From: Zymobacter palmae
Lineage (GTDB): Bacteria; Pseudomonadota; Gammaproteobacteria; Pseudomonadales; Halomonadaceae
Length of the DNA: 64,000 nucleotides
NCBI RefSeq assembly: GCF_003610015.1
Contig: NZ_AP018933.1
Location: 124,001 to 188,000, forward strand
Reading direction: 5' to 3'
In this document: piece after piece, positions 7,510-16,164 of the stretch
Layout of the letters: every line of letters starts with the position of its first letter
Position numbering within the stretch: position 1 is the first letter of the stretch
Made by a program: the position numbers and the translations under genes
Notes under the pieces: model-generated
The model's input: the letters and a program-made list of their open reading frames with translations, nothing else
Told to the model about the DNA's origin: nothing
Database searches by the model: none

Positions 7510-10242
7510 TTACTGCCAGCCGTAGCGTCGAACATAGATACGCTTCATGGCCTGAGTCAGGGCCATATAGGCAGCTAGGATCAGTGGCAGGCAGATGAAA
7601 TAGGTCGCGGGTAGCGGCTGTAGTTTGAAGTAACCTGCCAAGGGCCCCATGGGCAGCCAGACACCAATGATCATGATCAGCCCCGTCATGACCAGCACTG
7701 GCCATGCGGCTCTGCTTTGAACGAACGGCACCTTGGCCGTGCGGATTAGGTGAATGACCAGCGTTTGGGTCAACAGCCCCACTACAAACCAGCCTGACTG
7801 GAACAGCGTTTGTTGCGAGGGTGTATTGGCCTTGAACAGAGACCACATCATGGCGAACGTCACGATGTCGAATACCGAGCTAAGCGGTCCAAAGAACAGC
7901 ATGAAACGCCCAATATCAGTGGGCTGCCAGCGCTGAGGTACTTTCAGTTGTTCCGCGTCGACATGGTCGAACGGAATCGACGTTTGCGAGATGTCGTACA
8001 GCAGATTCTGCACGAGTAGATGCATGGGCAGCATCGGTAAGAATGGAATGAAGACCGAAGCCACCAACACCGAGAACACGTTGCCGAAGTTGGAACTGGC
8101 CGTCATCTTGATGTACTTCAGCATGTTGGCAAAGGTCCTACGCCCTTCTTGAATCCCTTCTTCCAGCACCATCAGGCTTTTTTCGAGCAGGATGATATCA
8201 GCCGCTTCCTTGGCGATGTCTACCGCCGTATCGACCGAGATGCCGATATCGGCACGGCGCAGTGCGGGAGCGTCATTGATGCCGTCTCCCATAAAGCCGA
8301 CCACATGACCGCTCTTTTTTAGGCTGCCTACGACGCGCTCTTTGTGCGCAGGTGTCAGCTTGGCAAACAGCGTATGGCAAGCGACCGCCTTTGCCAGTGT
8401 CGCATCGTCCATGCGGTCGATATCGCTGCCCAATATCACAACATCAGCGTGATCAAGACCTACGTCACGACAGACCTTGGCCGTTACGCGGTCGTTGTCC
8501 CCCGTCAGTACTTTTACCGTTACGCCATGTTCGGCCAGTGCCTTGAGTGCGGGGGCGGTAGAGGCCTTGGGAGGATCAAGGAAGGCAACGTAGCCCATCA
8601 GCGTCAGCTCGCCTTCATCTGATTGGCTATAGGTTTCCTTACTGGGAGGTACTTCTTTTGCGGCTACCGCTACCACGCGCAGACCTTCCTTGTTCAGTGC
8701 GTCAGTGACACATCGTATGCGAGCCAACAGTGCGGGCGTCAGCATGTCGGTTGTCTCGCCATGCTGTACATGTGTGCATACTGCCAGAATCTCTTCAACG
8801 GCACCTTTGCAGATCAGTTCGTGATGATCTTCACGCTCGCTGACGACCACCGACATGCGCCGCCGCTCGAAATCGAACGGAATCTCATCCACCTTGCGAT
8901 AGTGAGTATTCGGGGCCAGTGCGCCATGCACTTCGGTATGTTCGAGTACCGCCTTGTCGAGCAGATTTTTCAGGCCGGTCTGGTAGTAGCTGTTGAGGTA
9001 GGCCATTTCGAGCACACGGTCGGAGCCTTCACCCCACACATCAAGATGACGGGCCAGTACGATATGGTCTTCGGTCAGTGTGCCGGTCTTATCCGTGCAC
9101 AGCACGTCCATGGCGCCGAAGCTCTGGATAGCGTCCAGCCGTTTGACAATAACCTTCTGGCGAGACAGGAACACCGCCCCTTTAGCGAGTGTCGAGGTGA
9201 CGATCATTGGCAGCATTTCTGGTGTCAGCCCGACCGCAATGGAGAGCGCAAACAGTAAAGCCTGAGTCCAATCCCCTTTGGTCAGTCCGTTGATCAAAAA
9301 GACCAAAGGCGCCATCACGTACATAAAACGGATCAGCAGCCAGCTGACCTTGTTCACACCGGCCTGAAATGCCGTTGGTGCTGAATCGACAGCGGTGACG
9401 CGAGATGCTAGTGCGCCGAAGTAGGTATGACTTCCCGTTGCAAGCACGACTACCGTTGCTGTGCCGGACACCACATTGGTGCCCATGAATACAATGCTAT
9501 CCAGATCCAATGGATTGATCGTATCGGGCGAGTCTTGAATAACGCGCTTCTCGACGGGCATCGACTCCCCCGTTATGGCGGCCTGAGCCACGAACAGGTC
9601 CTTAGCCTGTAGCACACGGCAGTCAGCAGGAACCATATCCCCCGCGGCCAGAACGACCACATCGCCCGGTACTAGCTGATCCATCGGAATTTCTGTCGTG
9701 ATAAACGATGGTGTTACGTTTGCGTTAACGTTTTGAGCGGGGCGCCGTACGGACGCGGTTGCACTAACCATCGCCTTGAGCGCATCGGCGGCTCGGTTGG
9801 ATTTTCCCTCCTGCCAGAAGCGCAGTAGCGTGGACAGTATGACCATTGCGCCGATCACCAGCGTGGCCTGCATGTCTTCGGTCAGCCACGACACTACCGC
9901 AAGCAGTGTCAGCAGCAGATTGAAAGGATTGCGGTAGCACAGCCAGAGATGTTGCCACCAGTGCAACGGTGCTTCTTGCGCTAGCGCATTCAGGCCGACC
10001 TGCGTACGCAGAGTTTCCGCCTGCGTTTCAGTCAGTCCTATAGCGCTGCTGTTTAATTGATGCAGGACGGTGTCGGGTAGCGCATAAGCCGCGCGGCGCA
10101 GTGTTTCTGCTTGTTGCAGCCCCATGTCTTGTTTGCGTAAAGGTGAATATTTGTCTGGCAGTAGTAGCCGTTGGAAGTGACGTGTCATATGACGGTTACG
10201 CAGAAAGTCTGCGAGCCTAGCTTTGAGCAGTGAATAACGCAT
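7510..10242 (-). CDS. mgtA: Magnesium-translocating P-type ATPase (MgtA/MgtB type)
   Basis: This 910-residue P3B-type ATPase imports Mg2+ across the inner membrane at the cost of ATP. It contains the phosphorylation motif DKTGTLT (aspartate near residue 384), the TGES actuator motif, the hinge region MGDGINDAPALR and ten predicted membrane segments, including the paired ones at the C-terminus. The start at 10242 is chosen over 10275 because GGAG stands 8 bases before it. The long leader upstream encodes a proline-rich peptide and mutually exclusive hairpins resembling the mgtL leader control of enteric mgtA. The gene ends next to a bidirectional terminator. Confidence 0.95.
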   Translation of the reverse strand: MRYSLLKARLADFLRNRHMTRHFQRLLLPDKYSPLRKQDMGLQQAETLRRAAYALPDTVLHQLNSSAIGLTETQAETLRTQVGLNALAQEAPLHWWQHLWLCYRNPFNLLLTLLAVVSWLTEDMQATLVIGAMVILSTLLRFWQEGKSNRAADALKAMVSATASVRRPAQNVNANVTPSFITTEIPMDQLVPGDVVVLAAGDMVPADCRVLQAKDLFVAQAAITGESMPVEKRVIQDSPDTINPLDLDSIVFMGTNVVSGTATVVVLATGSHTYFGALASRVTAVDSAPTAFQAGVNKVSWLLIRFMYVMAPLVFLINGLTKGDWTQALLFALSIAVGLTPEMLPMIVTSTLAKGAVFLSRQKVIVKRLDAIQSFGAMDVLCTDKTGTLTEDHIVLARHLDVWGEGSDRVLEMAYLNSYYQTGLKNLLDKAVLEHTEVHGALAPNTHYRKVDEIPFDFERRRMSVVVSEREDHHELICKGAVEEILAVCTHVQHGETTDMLTPALLARIRCVTDALNKEGLRVVAVAAKEVPPSKETYSQSDEGELTLMGYVAFLDPPKASTAPALKALAEHGVTVKVLTGDNDRVTAKVCRDVGLDHADVVILGSDIDRMDDATLAKAVACHTLFAKLTPAHKERVVGSLKKSGHVVGFMGDGINDAPALRRADIGISVDTAVDIAKEAADIILLEKSLMVLEEGIQEGRRTFANMLKYIKMTASSNFGNVFSVLVASVFIPFLPMLPMHLLVQNLLYDISQTSIPFDHVDAEQLKVPQRWQPTDIGRFMLFFGPLSSVFDIVTFAMMWSLFKANTPSQQTLFQSGWFVVGLLTQTLVIHLIRTAKVPFVQSRAAWPVLVMTGLIMIIGVWLPMGPLAGYFKLQPLPATYFICLPLILAAYMALTQAMKRIYVRRYGWQ

Positions 10243-10288
10243 TGTGCATACTCCAATGTGCCTGCCCGAGCACACCGGAGGTGGCAGG

Positions 10289-10330
10289 TCAGGCAGGCAA
10301 GGTTGTAGGTCCAGGTTCGGGGTCAGTCAT
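10289..10330 (-). CDS. MgtL-like proline-rich leader peptide of mgtA
   Basis: A 13-codon ORF in the mgtA leader encodes MTDPEPGPTTLPA, with GGA 9 bases before its ATG, and ends 46 bases before the mgtA start. Enteric MgtL (MEPDPTPLPRR...) shares the alternating acidic-proline pattern: EPGPTTLP here against EPDPTPLP there. In Salmonella, slow translation of these prolines or Mg2+-dependent ribosome instability on Asp/Glu-Pro runs sets transcription into mgtA. The match of position, strand, length and residue pattern supports the same role; direct evidence of translation is lacking. Confidence 0.65.
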   Translation of the reverse strand: MTDPEPGPTTLPA

Positions 10331-10360
10331 ATGTGTTCCGTGAACGTTTAAGTTAAGGGT

Positions 10361-10486
10361 GCTGCCTTGGCAGCAGGAACGATCCAGCGCGCAGTGGCGC
10401 GCCGAATGGTGTAAAGGAAGTAGAGCTGTCCTGCTGCCCTTGCACCGAAGTTGTTAGAGGACAAAAAACGCGTAGGGTTTTGTCAA
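10361..10486 (-). promoter_or_regulatory. mgtA leader with -35 element and alternative hairpins
   Basis: On the minus strand TTGACA (10481-10486) is a perfect -35 box, although no good -10 is seen at the usual distance. Downstream, GGCAGCAGG (10430-10438) can pair with CCTGCTGCC (10369-10377). The latter can instead form the local hairpin GCTGC-CAAG-GCAGC (10361-10374). These are mutually exclusive pairings just ahead of the proline-rich leader peptide, as expected of an attenuator or riboswitch-like control. Confidence 0.45.
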
Positions 10487-10515
10487 CGAATAAAGTAAAA
10501 CGTGCAGCGATAATA

Positions 10516-12588
10516 TTATTTTCTCCAGGCTAACCATTCTTTTTCAACTTGACTGCCTGCCATTCTTTCATCATTTGCATGTTTTTCCATGTATTGTTCT
10601 TTGAATTTTTTTGCGCTAATAAATATCTGTCCATCTGATAGATTTTCGTTTTCTATTCGGGCTATTATATCCCATATTTTTGAACTTAATTCAAGGTCTG
10701 CTTCTTCTTGCATCATCGCAAAATCCAATAGGTGCGATACGGAAGAATCTCCATCTCCTTTTGCTAAAGAAAAATAATCTATAACTGCAACTGGATGCAT
10801 AACATAGTAGCCATCCTTGCCGTCTGGATTTTTCATAGAATGGACCTTATCCCATGTACAGAGGAGTTTTACAATTTTTGATGGTATGTAATAACCAGAT
10901 AAATATTCTATTACTCTAGCATCATGCCTTATCAAAACATCGGGTCTTTCTATACCGGCGTTGCATATAAAATCTTTATAAGCTTCAATTTTCTTGTCAA
11001 GATAATCTACTGTGAGTTTCTCAGTAGAGAAACTGTACCTAGAAGCAATACTACTAAGTTCACGAGTGACCTTATCTCGAATAGAGAAAAAGGTGCTGTC
11101 TGGCATATCTGGGCTAATATCTTTGAGTCTAATGTTAAATACCATAACATATTCTTCAAAATTTATATCAGGATTTTTTTTCTTATAATTAGAGTAGTGG
11201 CTCACAAATGCATTTCCGGAATGAGACAAGTCTATATCTTCTTCTATTATATGTTTGTAGTCACGGCAAGCTTCTATAATATGGCTTGCAACTTCTTCCA
11301 TATAATCGTAAGGAACAATTGCGTTGAATTTGTGGGTTTTTATTAAATTATATAAAGATGCGGCTGATTGAGAAGATCTATTGCCAACTTTTTCGAATAA
11401 TAATCCGCACACTACAGGAATAAATACGGATGAGTCTATATAAACATTTAAACTTTCGGTTCCGCCTAATGCATTTATAAGATGAGAAGATTTTGTATTT
11501 AAGAATGCATCATACAATTTGGCGCATGCTATGTGCTTAGTAAAAGCTGAAGCGGCAAAAAACTCTGAAAGCTCTCTAAATATTTTTGATGCTTTATTTA
11601 TTCCAAATCTTGATGAGATTATCTCTTGAATAATCTTGTATTTTTCGTTTTTTTTAAGCTCATTATCGTAAGTGCTGTAGCTTTTTCCTGATAGGTAGAT
11701 TGTCAAATCGAGGAAATTATTGATGAGTAAATTCTGAGTATTGAAATCAATGTCTTCAGAAAGGCTTGTTATTTTTATTTTAAATTCTGATTTTAATGAT
11801 TCCAGTTCTAATTCAGTGGTTTTCCTTAGTCCTAAAAATTTGTTTTTTTCATTCTCTGATAATTTTATCATGTTTCCATAGGTGGTTATTTTTCTTGTTT
11901 GTAGCAAACTGTCTATGTTTGAGTTTATTTGTACAAGCTGATTTTTTTCAATATCAAAGCTCTCTTCTATTTTATCGAAAAGATCTTGTCTTGATAAGCC
12001 ATCTTGACTTCGAGATAAGACTGCCATAATAATCGCTTTGAAAAAACGCTGTCGAAGGTCTTTGGTATTCTCGTCAAATAACAAAAGTGATGATACTGCT
12101 TCATTTTTGGGGCTAAGATATTCTTGCTGTTTTTTCGAAAAAACGGGTTCTTCTATACCCATCAGAATAAATACTTCATTAATTTTGTTGTTTTCTATTA
12201 GTCGCGAAGCTATTGCTTGATTGTCATATTTGTTTATAGTGATACCAGACTGTGAAAATATTTCTTCCTTAATTTTTTCGTAACTTCCTTCGGGAATTCT
12301 TCTTGAGGAAATAAAATACATGGTATTTGTGTTGAAATTTTTTTTCAATTTAACTGCATCATTTCTAATCTTAGGTTCCCATTTTTTTTCAACAGAAATT
12401 TGAATTCCTATGCGAATACCAGTTGCTGGCATTGTTGCTAAACTAAAATCTTTTCCTCCATCGTAAGGTCCATCACAATAATCAGCATCTCTAAGTCCGA
12501 TTAGTGGAAGAAGAAGCTTAGCTACTATTGAACGGAAAGTAGATACATCTGTTGCCTCGATAAACCTAGAAAGAACATCAATATTCAT
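10516..12588 (-). CDS. Large probable two-nuclease protein (PD-(D/E)XK-like N-terminus, PIN-like C-terminal half)
   Basis: No named family is recognised. The ATG at 12588 follows GGAT by 8 bases and gives 690 residues. Residues about 40-75 read DGPYDGGKDF...GIQISVEKKW, resembling the D...(E/Q)xK active site of Mrr-like restriction folds; NTMYFISSRRIPEG follows as the next strand. Residues about 180-250 look like a winged helix (DGLSRQDLFDKIEE...ITTYGNMIKLSE). Around 385, LNVYIDSSVFIPVV is a typical first acidic strand of a PIN-like RNase. YDYMEEVASHIIE (about 430) and CTWDKVHSM (about 610) could supply the other acidic residues. It is strongly AT-rich, lies alone between core genes mgtA and yicC, and looks horizontally acquired. 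A role in phage or plasmid defence is inference. Confidence 0.6.
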   Translation of the reverse strand: MNIDVLSRFIEATDVSTFRSIVAKLLLPLIGLRDADYCDGPYDGGKDFSLATMPATGIRIGIQISVEKKWEPKIRNDAVKLKKNFNTNTMYFISSRRIPEGSYEKIKEEIFSQSGITINKYDNQAIASRLIENNKINEVFILMGIEEPVFSKKQQEYLSPKNEAVSSLLLFDENTKDLRQRFFKAIIMAVLSRSQDGLSRQDLFDKIEESFDIEKNQLVQINSNIDSLLQTRKITTYGNMIKLSENEKNKFLGLRKTTELELESLKSEFKIKITSLSEDIDFNTQNLLINNFLDLTIYLSGKSYSTYDNELKKNEKYKIIQEIISSRFGINKASKIFRELSEFFAASAFTKHIACAKLYDAFLNTKSSHLINALGGTESLNVYIDSSVFIPVVCGLLFEKVGNRSSQSAASLYNLIKTHKFNAIVPYDYMEEVASHIIEACRDYKHIIEEDIDLSHSGNAFVSHYSNYKKKNPDINFEEYVMVFNIRLKDISPDMPDSTFFSIRDKVTRELSSIASRYSFSTEKLTVDYLDKKIEAYKDFICNAGIERPDVLIRHDARVIEYLSGYYIPSKIVKLLCTWDKVHSMKNPDGKDGYYVMHPVAVIDYFSLAKGDGDSSVSHLLDFAMMQEEADLELSSKIWDIIARIENENLSDGQIFISAKKFKEQYMEKHANDERMAGSQVEKEWLAWRK

Positions 12589-12617
12589 ATGATTATCCAA
12601 TAACGTGATTTTAAATC

Positions 12618-12647
12618 AATATAATATTAATACTATGAATTATTCAA
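12618..12647 (-). promoter_or_regulatory. Candidate promoter of the two-nuclease gene
   Basis: On the minus strand TTGAAT (12642-12647) and TATATT (12618-12623) are separated by 18 bases. The element overlaps the last codons of yicC and lies 30 bases before the nuclease ATG, so the acquired gene may have its own promoter. Confidence 0.45.
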
Positions 12648-13503
12648 CATTCTGCACTTGCTCGCGCATCTGTTCGATCAGCACCTTCAGCTCCACGGCG
12701 CACTTGGTGGTTTCTGCCACCACTGACTTCGACGACAGCGTATTCGCTTCGCGGTTGAGCTCTTGCATCAAGAAATCTAGTCGACGTCCGACGGGTTTGC
12801 TCTGTTTTAACTGATCACGTACTTCTACGACGTGGCTGGTCAGGCGATCCAGCTCTTCTTCTACATCCGCTTTCTGCACCAGCAGGGCGATCTCTCCCGC
12901 CAGTCGTTGCTCGTCGATCTCGGCGCGGGCCGCTTCGATGCGTTCTTTCAGCAGTGTCTGCTGACGCTCAATGATCGTCGGCATCAGGGTGCGGACGTGT
13001 GCTACTTGGTCGTCAATGGCGTCTAGGCGTGTGGTGAGCATGGTGTCGATGCGTTTACCTTCACGTTCACGCGCACTTATAAGATCGACAAGGCCTTTAT
13101 CGAACAAGGTGAGTGCGGCCGCTGCGATATGGTCTTCACTGGGTTGGACGTCGCGGATGATGCCGGGATAGTTGAGGATCGCCAGTGCATCGGGGGCGCG
13201 TACGCCGTCGACTTCATCCTGAATGGCGGTCAGTGCGGCGTTAAGCTGGCGAAGCCGATCATGATCAAGGGGGAAGCCCTGCGTGCTGCCTTCAATCCCG
13301 AGCGTTATGGTCACATCTACCTTACCGCGTGATAACCCCTTGCGCAGCCTGTCTCTTAGGGCCCCTTCGAGTGGCAGCAATGCAGGAGGAAGGCGGAAAC
13401 CGATTTCCAGGTAGCGATGATTGACGGAGCGAATTTCTAGGGTCAGCTGGCCCCATTCTGTGTGCTGTTGTTGGCGGGTGAAGGCGGTCATGCTGCGGAT
13501 CAT
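12640..13503 (-). CDS. yicC: YicC/YloC family endoribonuclease
   Basis: The 287-residue protein begins MIRSMTAFTR and contains the family hallmarks EIRSVNHRYLEIGFRLP (N-terminal YicC domain) and the C-terminal DUF1732 block RRLDFLMQELNREANTLSSKS. YicC proteins are ring-forming endoribonucleases that take part in RNA turnover. Length is normal. GGAG lies 8 bases before the ATG. The gene diverges from rph, the usual gammaproteobacterial arrangement. The AT-rich nuclease gene follows immediately, so the 3' flank of yicC was probably an insertion point. Confidence 0.93.
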   Translation of the reverse strand: MIRSMTAFTRQQQHTEWGQLTLEIRSVNHRYLEIGFRLPPALLPLEGALRDRLRKGLSRGKVDVTITLGIEGSTQGFPLDHDRLRQLNAALTAIQDEVDGVRAPDALAILNYPGIIRDVQPSEDHIAAAALTLFDKGLVDLISAREREGKRIDTMLTTRLDAIDDQVAHVRTLMPTIIERQQTLLKERIEAARAEIDEQRLAGEIALLVQKADVEEELDRLTSHVVEVRDQLKQSKPVGRRLDFLMQELNREANTLSSKSVVAETTKCAVELKVLIEQMREQVQNVE

Positions 13504-13739
13504 GGGGAATCTCCGGTAAGGCGTGAATGGCGGTCACGGCGTGCTGTGCCAGAAAGAAGCGTGCTTCTTTATAACGAATGTGATCAGACAGTGCACCCGA
13601 ACGCGCGGCGACACGTTAGAATGGTGGGCAGCTGGATAACGACGGCGGGCCTCTGCAATGTCATGCCTGTGCTTCGTCGTTATCGTCATGATACAACCTG
13701 CAGCGCTCGGCCTGAGCGCTGCTCGACAGGAGTTCTTGA

Positions 13740-14462
13740 ATGCGCCCGAGTGGACGAGCGAACGATGCCCTGCGTGAAGTACGACTGACACGCGACTACA
13801 CCAAGCATGCTGAAGGCTCGGTGCTGGTCGAGTTCGGGGATACCAAAGTGCTGTGCAATGCGTCCGTCGAGGTGGGCGTGCCGCGCTGGCTGCGCGGTCA
13901 AGGTAAGGGGTGGGTGACGGCGGAGTACGGCATGCTGCCGCGTGCGACGCATACTCGTGGTGGCCGTGAAGCCTCTCGTGGCAAGCAGGGTGGCCGCACG
14001 CTGGAGATTCAGCGTTTGATCGGGCGTTCGTTGCGGGCAGCGGTCAATCTGAAAAAACTGGGCGAGTTCACTATCACAGTGGACTGCGACGTGATCCAGG
14101 CGGATGGCGGCACTCGCACGGCTTCTATTACCGGTGCCTGCGTAGCGCTGATCGATGCTATCCATCACATGCAGCGTACGCGCATGATCAAGAGTGATCC
14201 GCTTAAGCAGTTGGTTGCGTCTGTGTCCGTTGGTATCTATAAAGGTCAGCCGGTTGTCGACCTTGACTATGCCGAAGACTCCAATGCCGATACCGATCTT
14301 AACGTGGTGATGACCGCAGACGGTGGGCTGATTGAGGTGCAGGGCACCGCTGAGAAAGCCGCGTTCTCGCGTGCTGAAATGAACACCATGCTGGATCTGG
14401 CCGAGCAGGCGGGTACCCAGCTGTTCGCCTGTCAGCGCGAAGCGCTGGGTCTGGTGGAATAA
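13740..14462 (+). CDS. rph: Ribonuclease PH
   Basis: The 240-residue enzyme is a phosphate-dependent 3'-5' exoribonuclease that trims tRNA 3' ends. The sequence is full length: [44 protein letters not shown] opens the protein, followed by [19 protein letters not shown] and the phosphate-binding [17 protein letters not shown], and the C-terminal [24 protein letters not shown] lies about 9 bases upstream of the ATG. It diverges from yicC across a 236-base gap that should contain both promoters. Unlike the truncated rph of E. coli K-12, this copy is intact to a normal C-terminus. Confidence 0.97.
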   Translation: MRPSGRANDALREVRLTRDYTKHAEGSVLVEFGDTKVLCNASVEVGVPRWLRGQGKGWVTAEYGMLPRATHTRGGREASRGKQGGRTLEIQRLIGRSLRAAVNLKKLGEFTITVDCDVIQADGGTRTASITGACVALIDAIHHMQRTRMIKSDPLKQLVASVSVGIYKGQPVVDLDYAEDSNADTDLNVVMTADGGLIEVQGTAEKAAFSRAEMNTMLDLAEQAGTQLFACQREALGLVE

Positions 14463-14479
14463 ACCGCACCACAATGACG

Positions 14480-14505
14480 GGCATGATCGGTTTATCGGTC
14501 ATGCC
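14480..14505 (+). terminator. Weak hairpin after rph
   Basis: GGCATGA pairs with TCATGCC around a 12-base loop; only a short T-rich stretch follows, so termination may be partial. Confidence 0.35.
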
Positions 14506-14666
14506 TCGTTTCCTCTATGCTCTTGTCGTACGCTGCTTTTATTGATAAGCGTGGTGGTCTGCGTCATATCTATCGGATGTCATTCATCCGTGATGATGCG
14601 CTGCTGATACCGCTGCCTTGTTCTTTTGACCTGTCGCTCACGACCTTTTCCACGCAAGGATGCGTT

Positions 14667-15215
14667 ATGAAGATCGCCATTCTGTATGCCTCCCGCGAAG
14701 GCCAGACGGCCAGCATTGCCGCTCGCATTACCGAGCTGTTCGAAGCTGCCGGACACTATCAGTGTGACTGCCTTGATCTCGAACATCTGCCCGAAGACTT
14801 TTCCCTTGATCACTACCAAACGGTGGTAATGGGCTGCTCCATTCACTACGGACACTTTGCGCCGGTATTTCGCCACTTCGTTGCTGCGCACACTGAGCGC
14901 CTAAATGCGATGCCGACAGCGTTCTTTTCGGTCAGTCTGGTGGCGCGTAAGCCGGGCAAGGATACGCCGGAAACCAATGTGTACACGCGCAAGTTCTTAG
15001 AGAAGACGGCATGGCAGCCGAGCTACTGCGCGGCGTTTGCTGGGGCGGTGAAATACGATCTGTATCGCTGGTGGGATCGGTTGATGGTGCAGCTGATCAT
15101 GGCGATGGGGAAAGGGGAAACCGGACGGCATGCCCACGTCGAGTATACCGACTGGGACGCTGTCGCCCGGTTCGTACAGCAGGTGCGAACGGATGTTCTG
15201 CAAGAAAGGAGCTGA
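14667..15215 (+). CDS. hemG: Menaquinone-dependent protoporphyrinogen IX dehydrogenase (HemG)
   Basis: This 182-residue flavodoxin-fold protein oxidises protoporphyrinogen IX to protoporphyrin IX in haem synthesis and passes electrons to the quinone pool. The FMN phosphate loop is seen at the N-terminus (LYASREGQTASIA). Later come VVMGCSIHYGHFAPVFRHF and the HemG-specific loop containing SVSLVARKPGKDTPETN. The C-terminal AGAVKYDLYRWWDRLMVQLIMAMGKG is the amphipathic membrane-associating part of HemG. The ATG at 14667 follows AAGGA at a good distance; a longer in-frame start at 14517 would add a non-conserved extension. Confidence 0.92.
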   Translation: MKIAILYASREGQTASIAARITELFEAAGHYQCDCLDLEHLPEDFSLDHYQTVVMGCSIHYGHFAPVFRHFVAAHTERLNAMPTAFFSVSLVARKPGKDTPETNVYTRKFLEKTAWQPSYCAAFAGAVKYDLYRWWDRLMVQLIMAMGKGETGRHAHVEYTDWDAVARFVQQVRTDVLQERS

Positions 15216-15257
15216 ATCACCCCCTGGCGCATCAGAGGGCGCTGGGGTTCTGCTAAA

Positions 15258-15279
15258 ACCCGCAGCGAAGGATGCGGGT
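15258..15279. terminator. Hairpin between convergent hemG and crc
   Basis: ACCCGCA pairs with TGCGGGT around an 8-base loop; A-runs and short T-runs flank it on both strands. Confidence 0.5.
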
Positions 15280-15280
15280 C

Positions 15281-16042
15281 TTATACAGAGAGCGAGTACT
15301 CAACGATAATGGGAGCATATTCTGAGAATGTCGCTTCCGTATCGATCCACGCCTTTTTCACTGCGCGCTGTAGGTTGGGGCCGACGACCTGATAGTCGAG
15401 GCGCCAGCCTTCCTGACGGTTGCGCGGTACTTCCTGATCCAGTTTCGGCCAGTAGGTGAACTGGTTTTCGCCGCGTTCGACTTCGCGGAACGTGTCGACG
15501 AAGCCCATCGGGCCGAACACCTGATCCATGAACGCACGCTCTTCGGCGCGGAAGCCTGCGGTGAACTGGTTGTCTTGCCAGTTACTGACATCCACCGTGC
15601 GGTGCGCGATGTGCCACGTGCCGCAGATGATGTACTCGCGGCGCTTGCGGCGCAGCTTATTCAGGTAGTCGCTGTACTGCTCGATGAAACGCTGTTTCTC
15701 TTCCGGCGCTTCTGGCATCAGAAATGAGGCAACGCTGAATCGGTCGTAGTCGGCCTGCAGGAAGCGCCCTTCATGATCACACTGTTCGAACCCCAGCCCA
15801 TACATGATGGCCTTGGGAATCTGACGACAGTACAGCCCGACGCCGGACATTCCATCTTGTTCGGCATCTAGGAAATAGCCCTCGTAACCTTCTGGGTAGA
15901 GGATATTATCGTCCAGCTCAAAACTTTTGGTCTTGAGATTCTGGACACACACGACATCGGCATCCTGTGCGTGCAGCCAGTCGAGAAAACCTCGCTCGAC
16001 CGCTTCACGAATGCCGTTGACGTTGACGCTGGCAATCTTCAT
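15281..16042 (-). CDS. crc: Catabolite repression control protein Crc (inactive exonuclease III homologue)
   Basis: The 253-residue protein has the exonuclease III fold but has lost its catalytic residues. The QExK motif is QNLK (N35), the GDxN motif is GTWH (T142, H144), and the C-terminal SDHAP is SEYAP. It instead follows Pseudomonas Crc along its length: the start [18 protein letters not shown]-type strand, [34 protein letters not shown]-like EERAFMD, GWRLDYQ. It also lies head to head with pyrE, as crc does in pseudomonads. Crc acts with Hfq to block translation of catabolic mRNAs when preferred carbon sources are present. Annotation as a working xthA would be wrong. Confidence 0.9.
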   Translation of the reverse strand: MKIASVNVNGIREAVERGFLDWLHAQDADVVCVQNLKTKSFELDDNILYPEGYEGYFLDAEQDGMSGVGLYCRQIPKAIMYGLGFEQCDHEGRFLQADYDRFSVASFLMPEAPEEKQRFIEQYSDYLNKLRRKRREYIICGTWHIAHRTVDVSNWQDNQFTAGFRAEERAFMDQVFGPMGFVDTFREVERGENQFTYWPKLDQEVPRNRQEGWRLDYQVVGPNLQRAVKKAWIDTEATFSEYAPIIVEYSLSV

Positions 16043-16164
16043 ACATGGCCCCTTGTTTTGCGCGCGTGTATGATACCCGAGGTTTATCGTTTTTGGGCAA
16101 GGCTACGCTGATTTTTTCACGCAACTTTCCCACCTTATCCCGTCATCCTGATCGGAGCGCAGGC

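Noticed and set aside
13686-14474. Long open frame on the strand opposite rph
   Set aside because: It is antisense to a fully recognisable RNase PH and has the codon pattern of a shadow frame.
15281-16042. Exonuclease III (xthA) as the annotation
   Set aside because: The metal-binding and catalytic residues are all replaced and the sequence and pyrE neighbourhood fit Crc.
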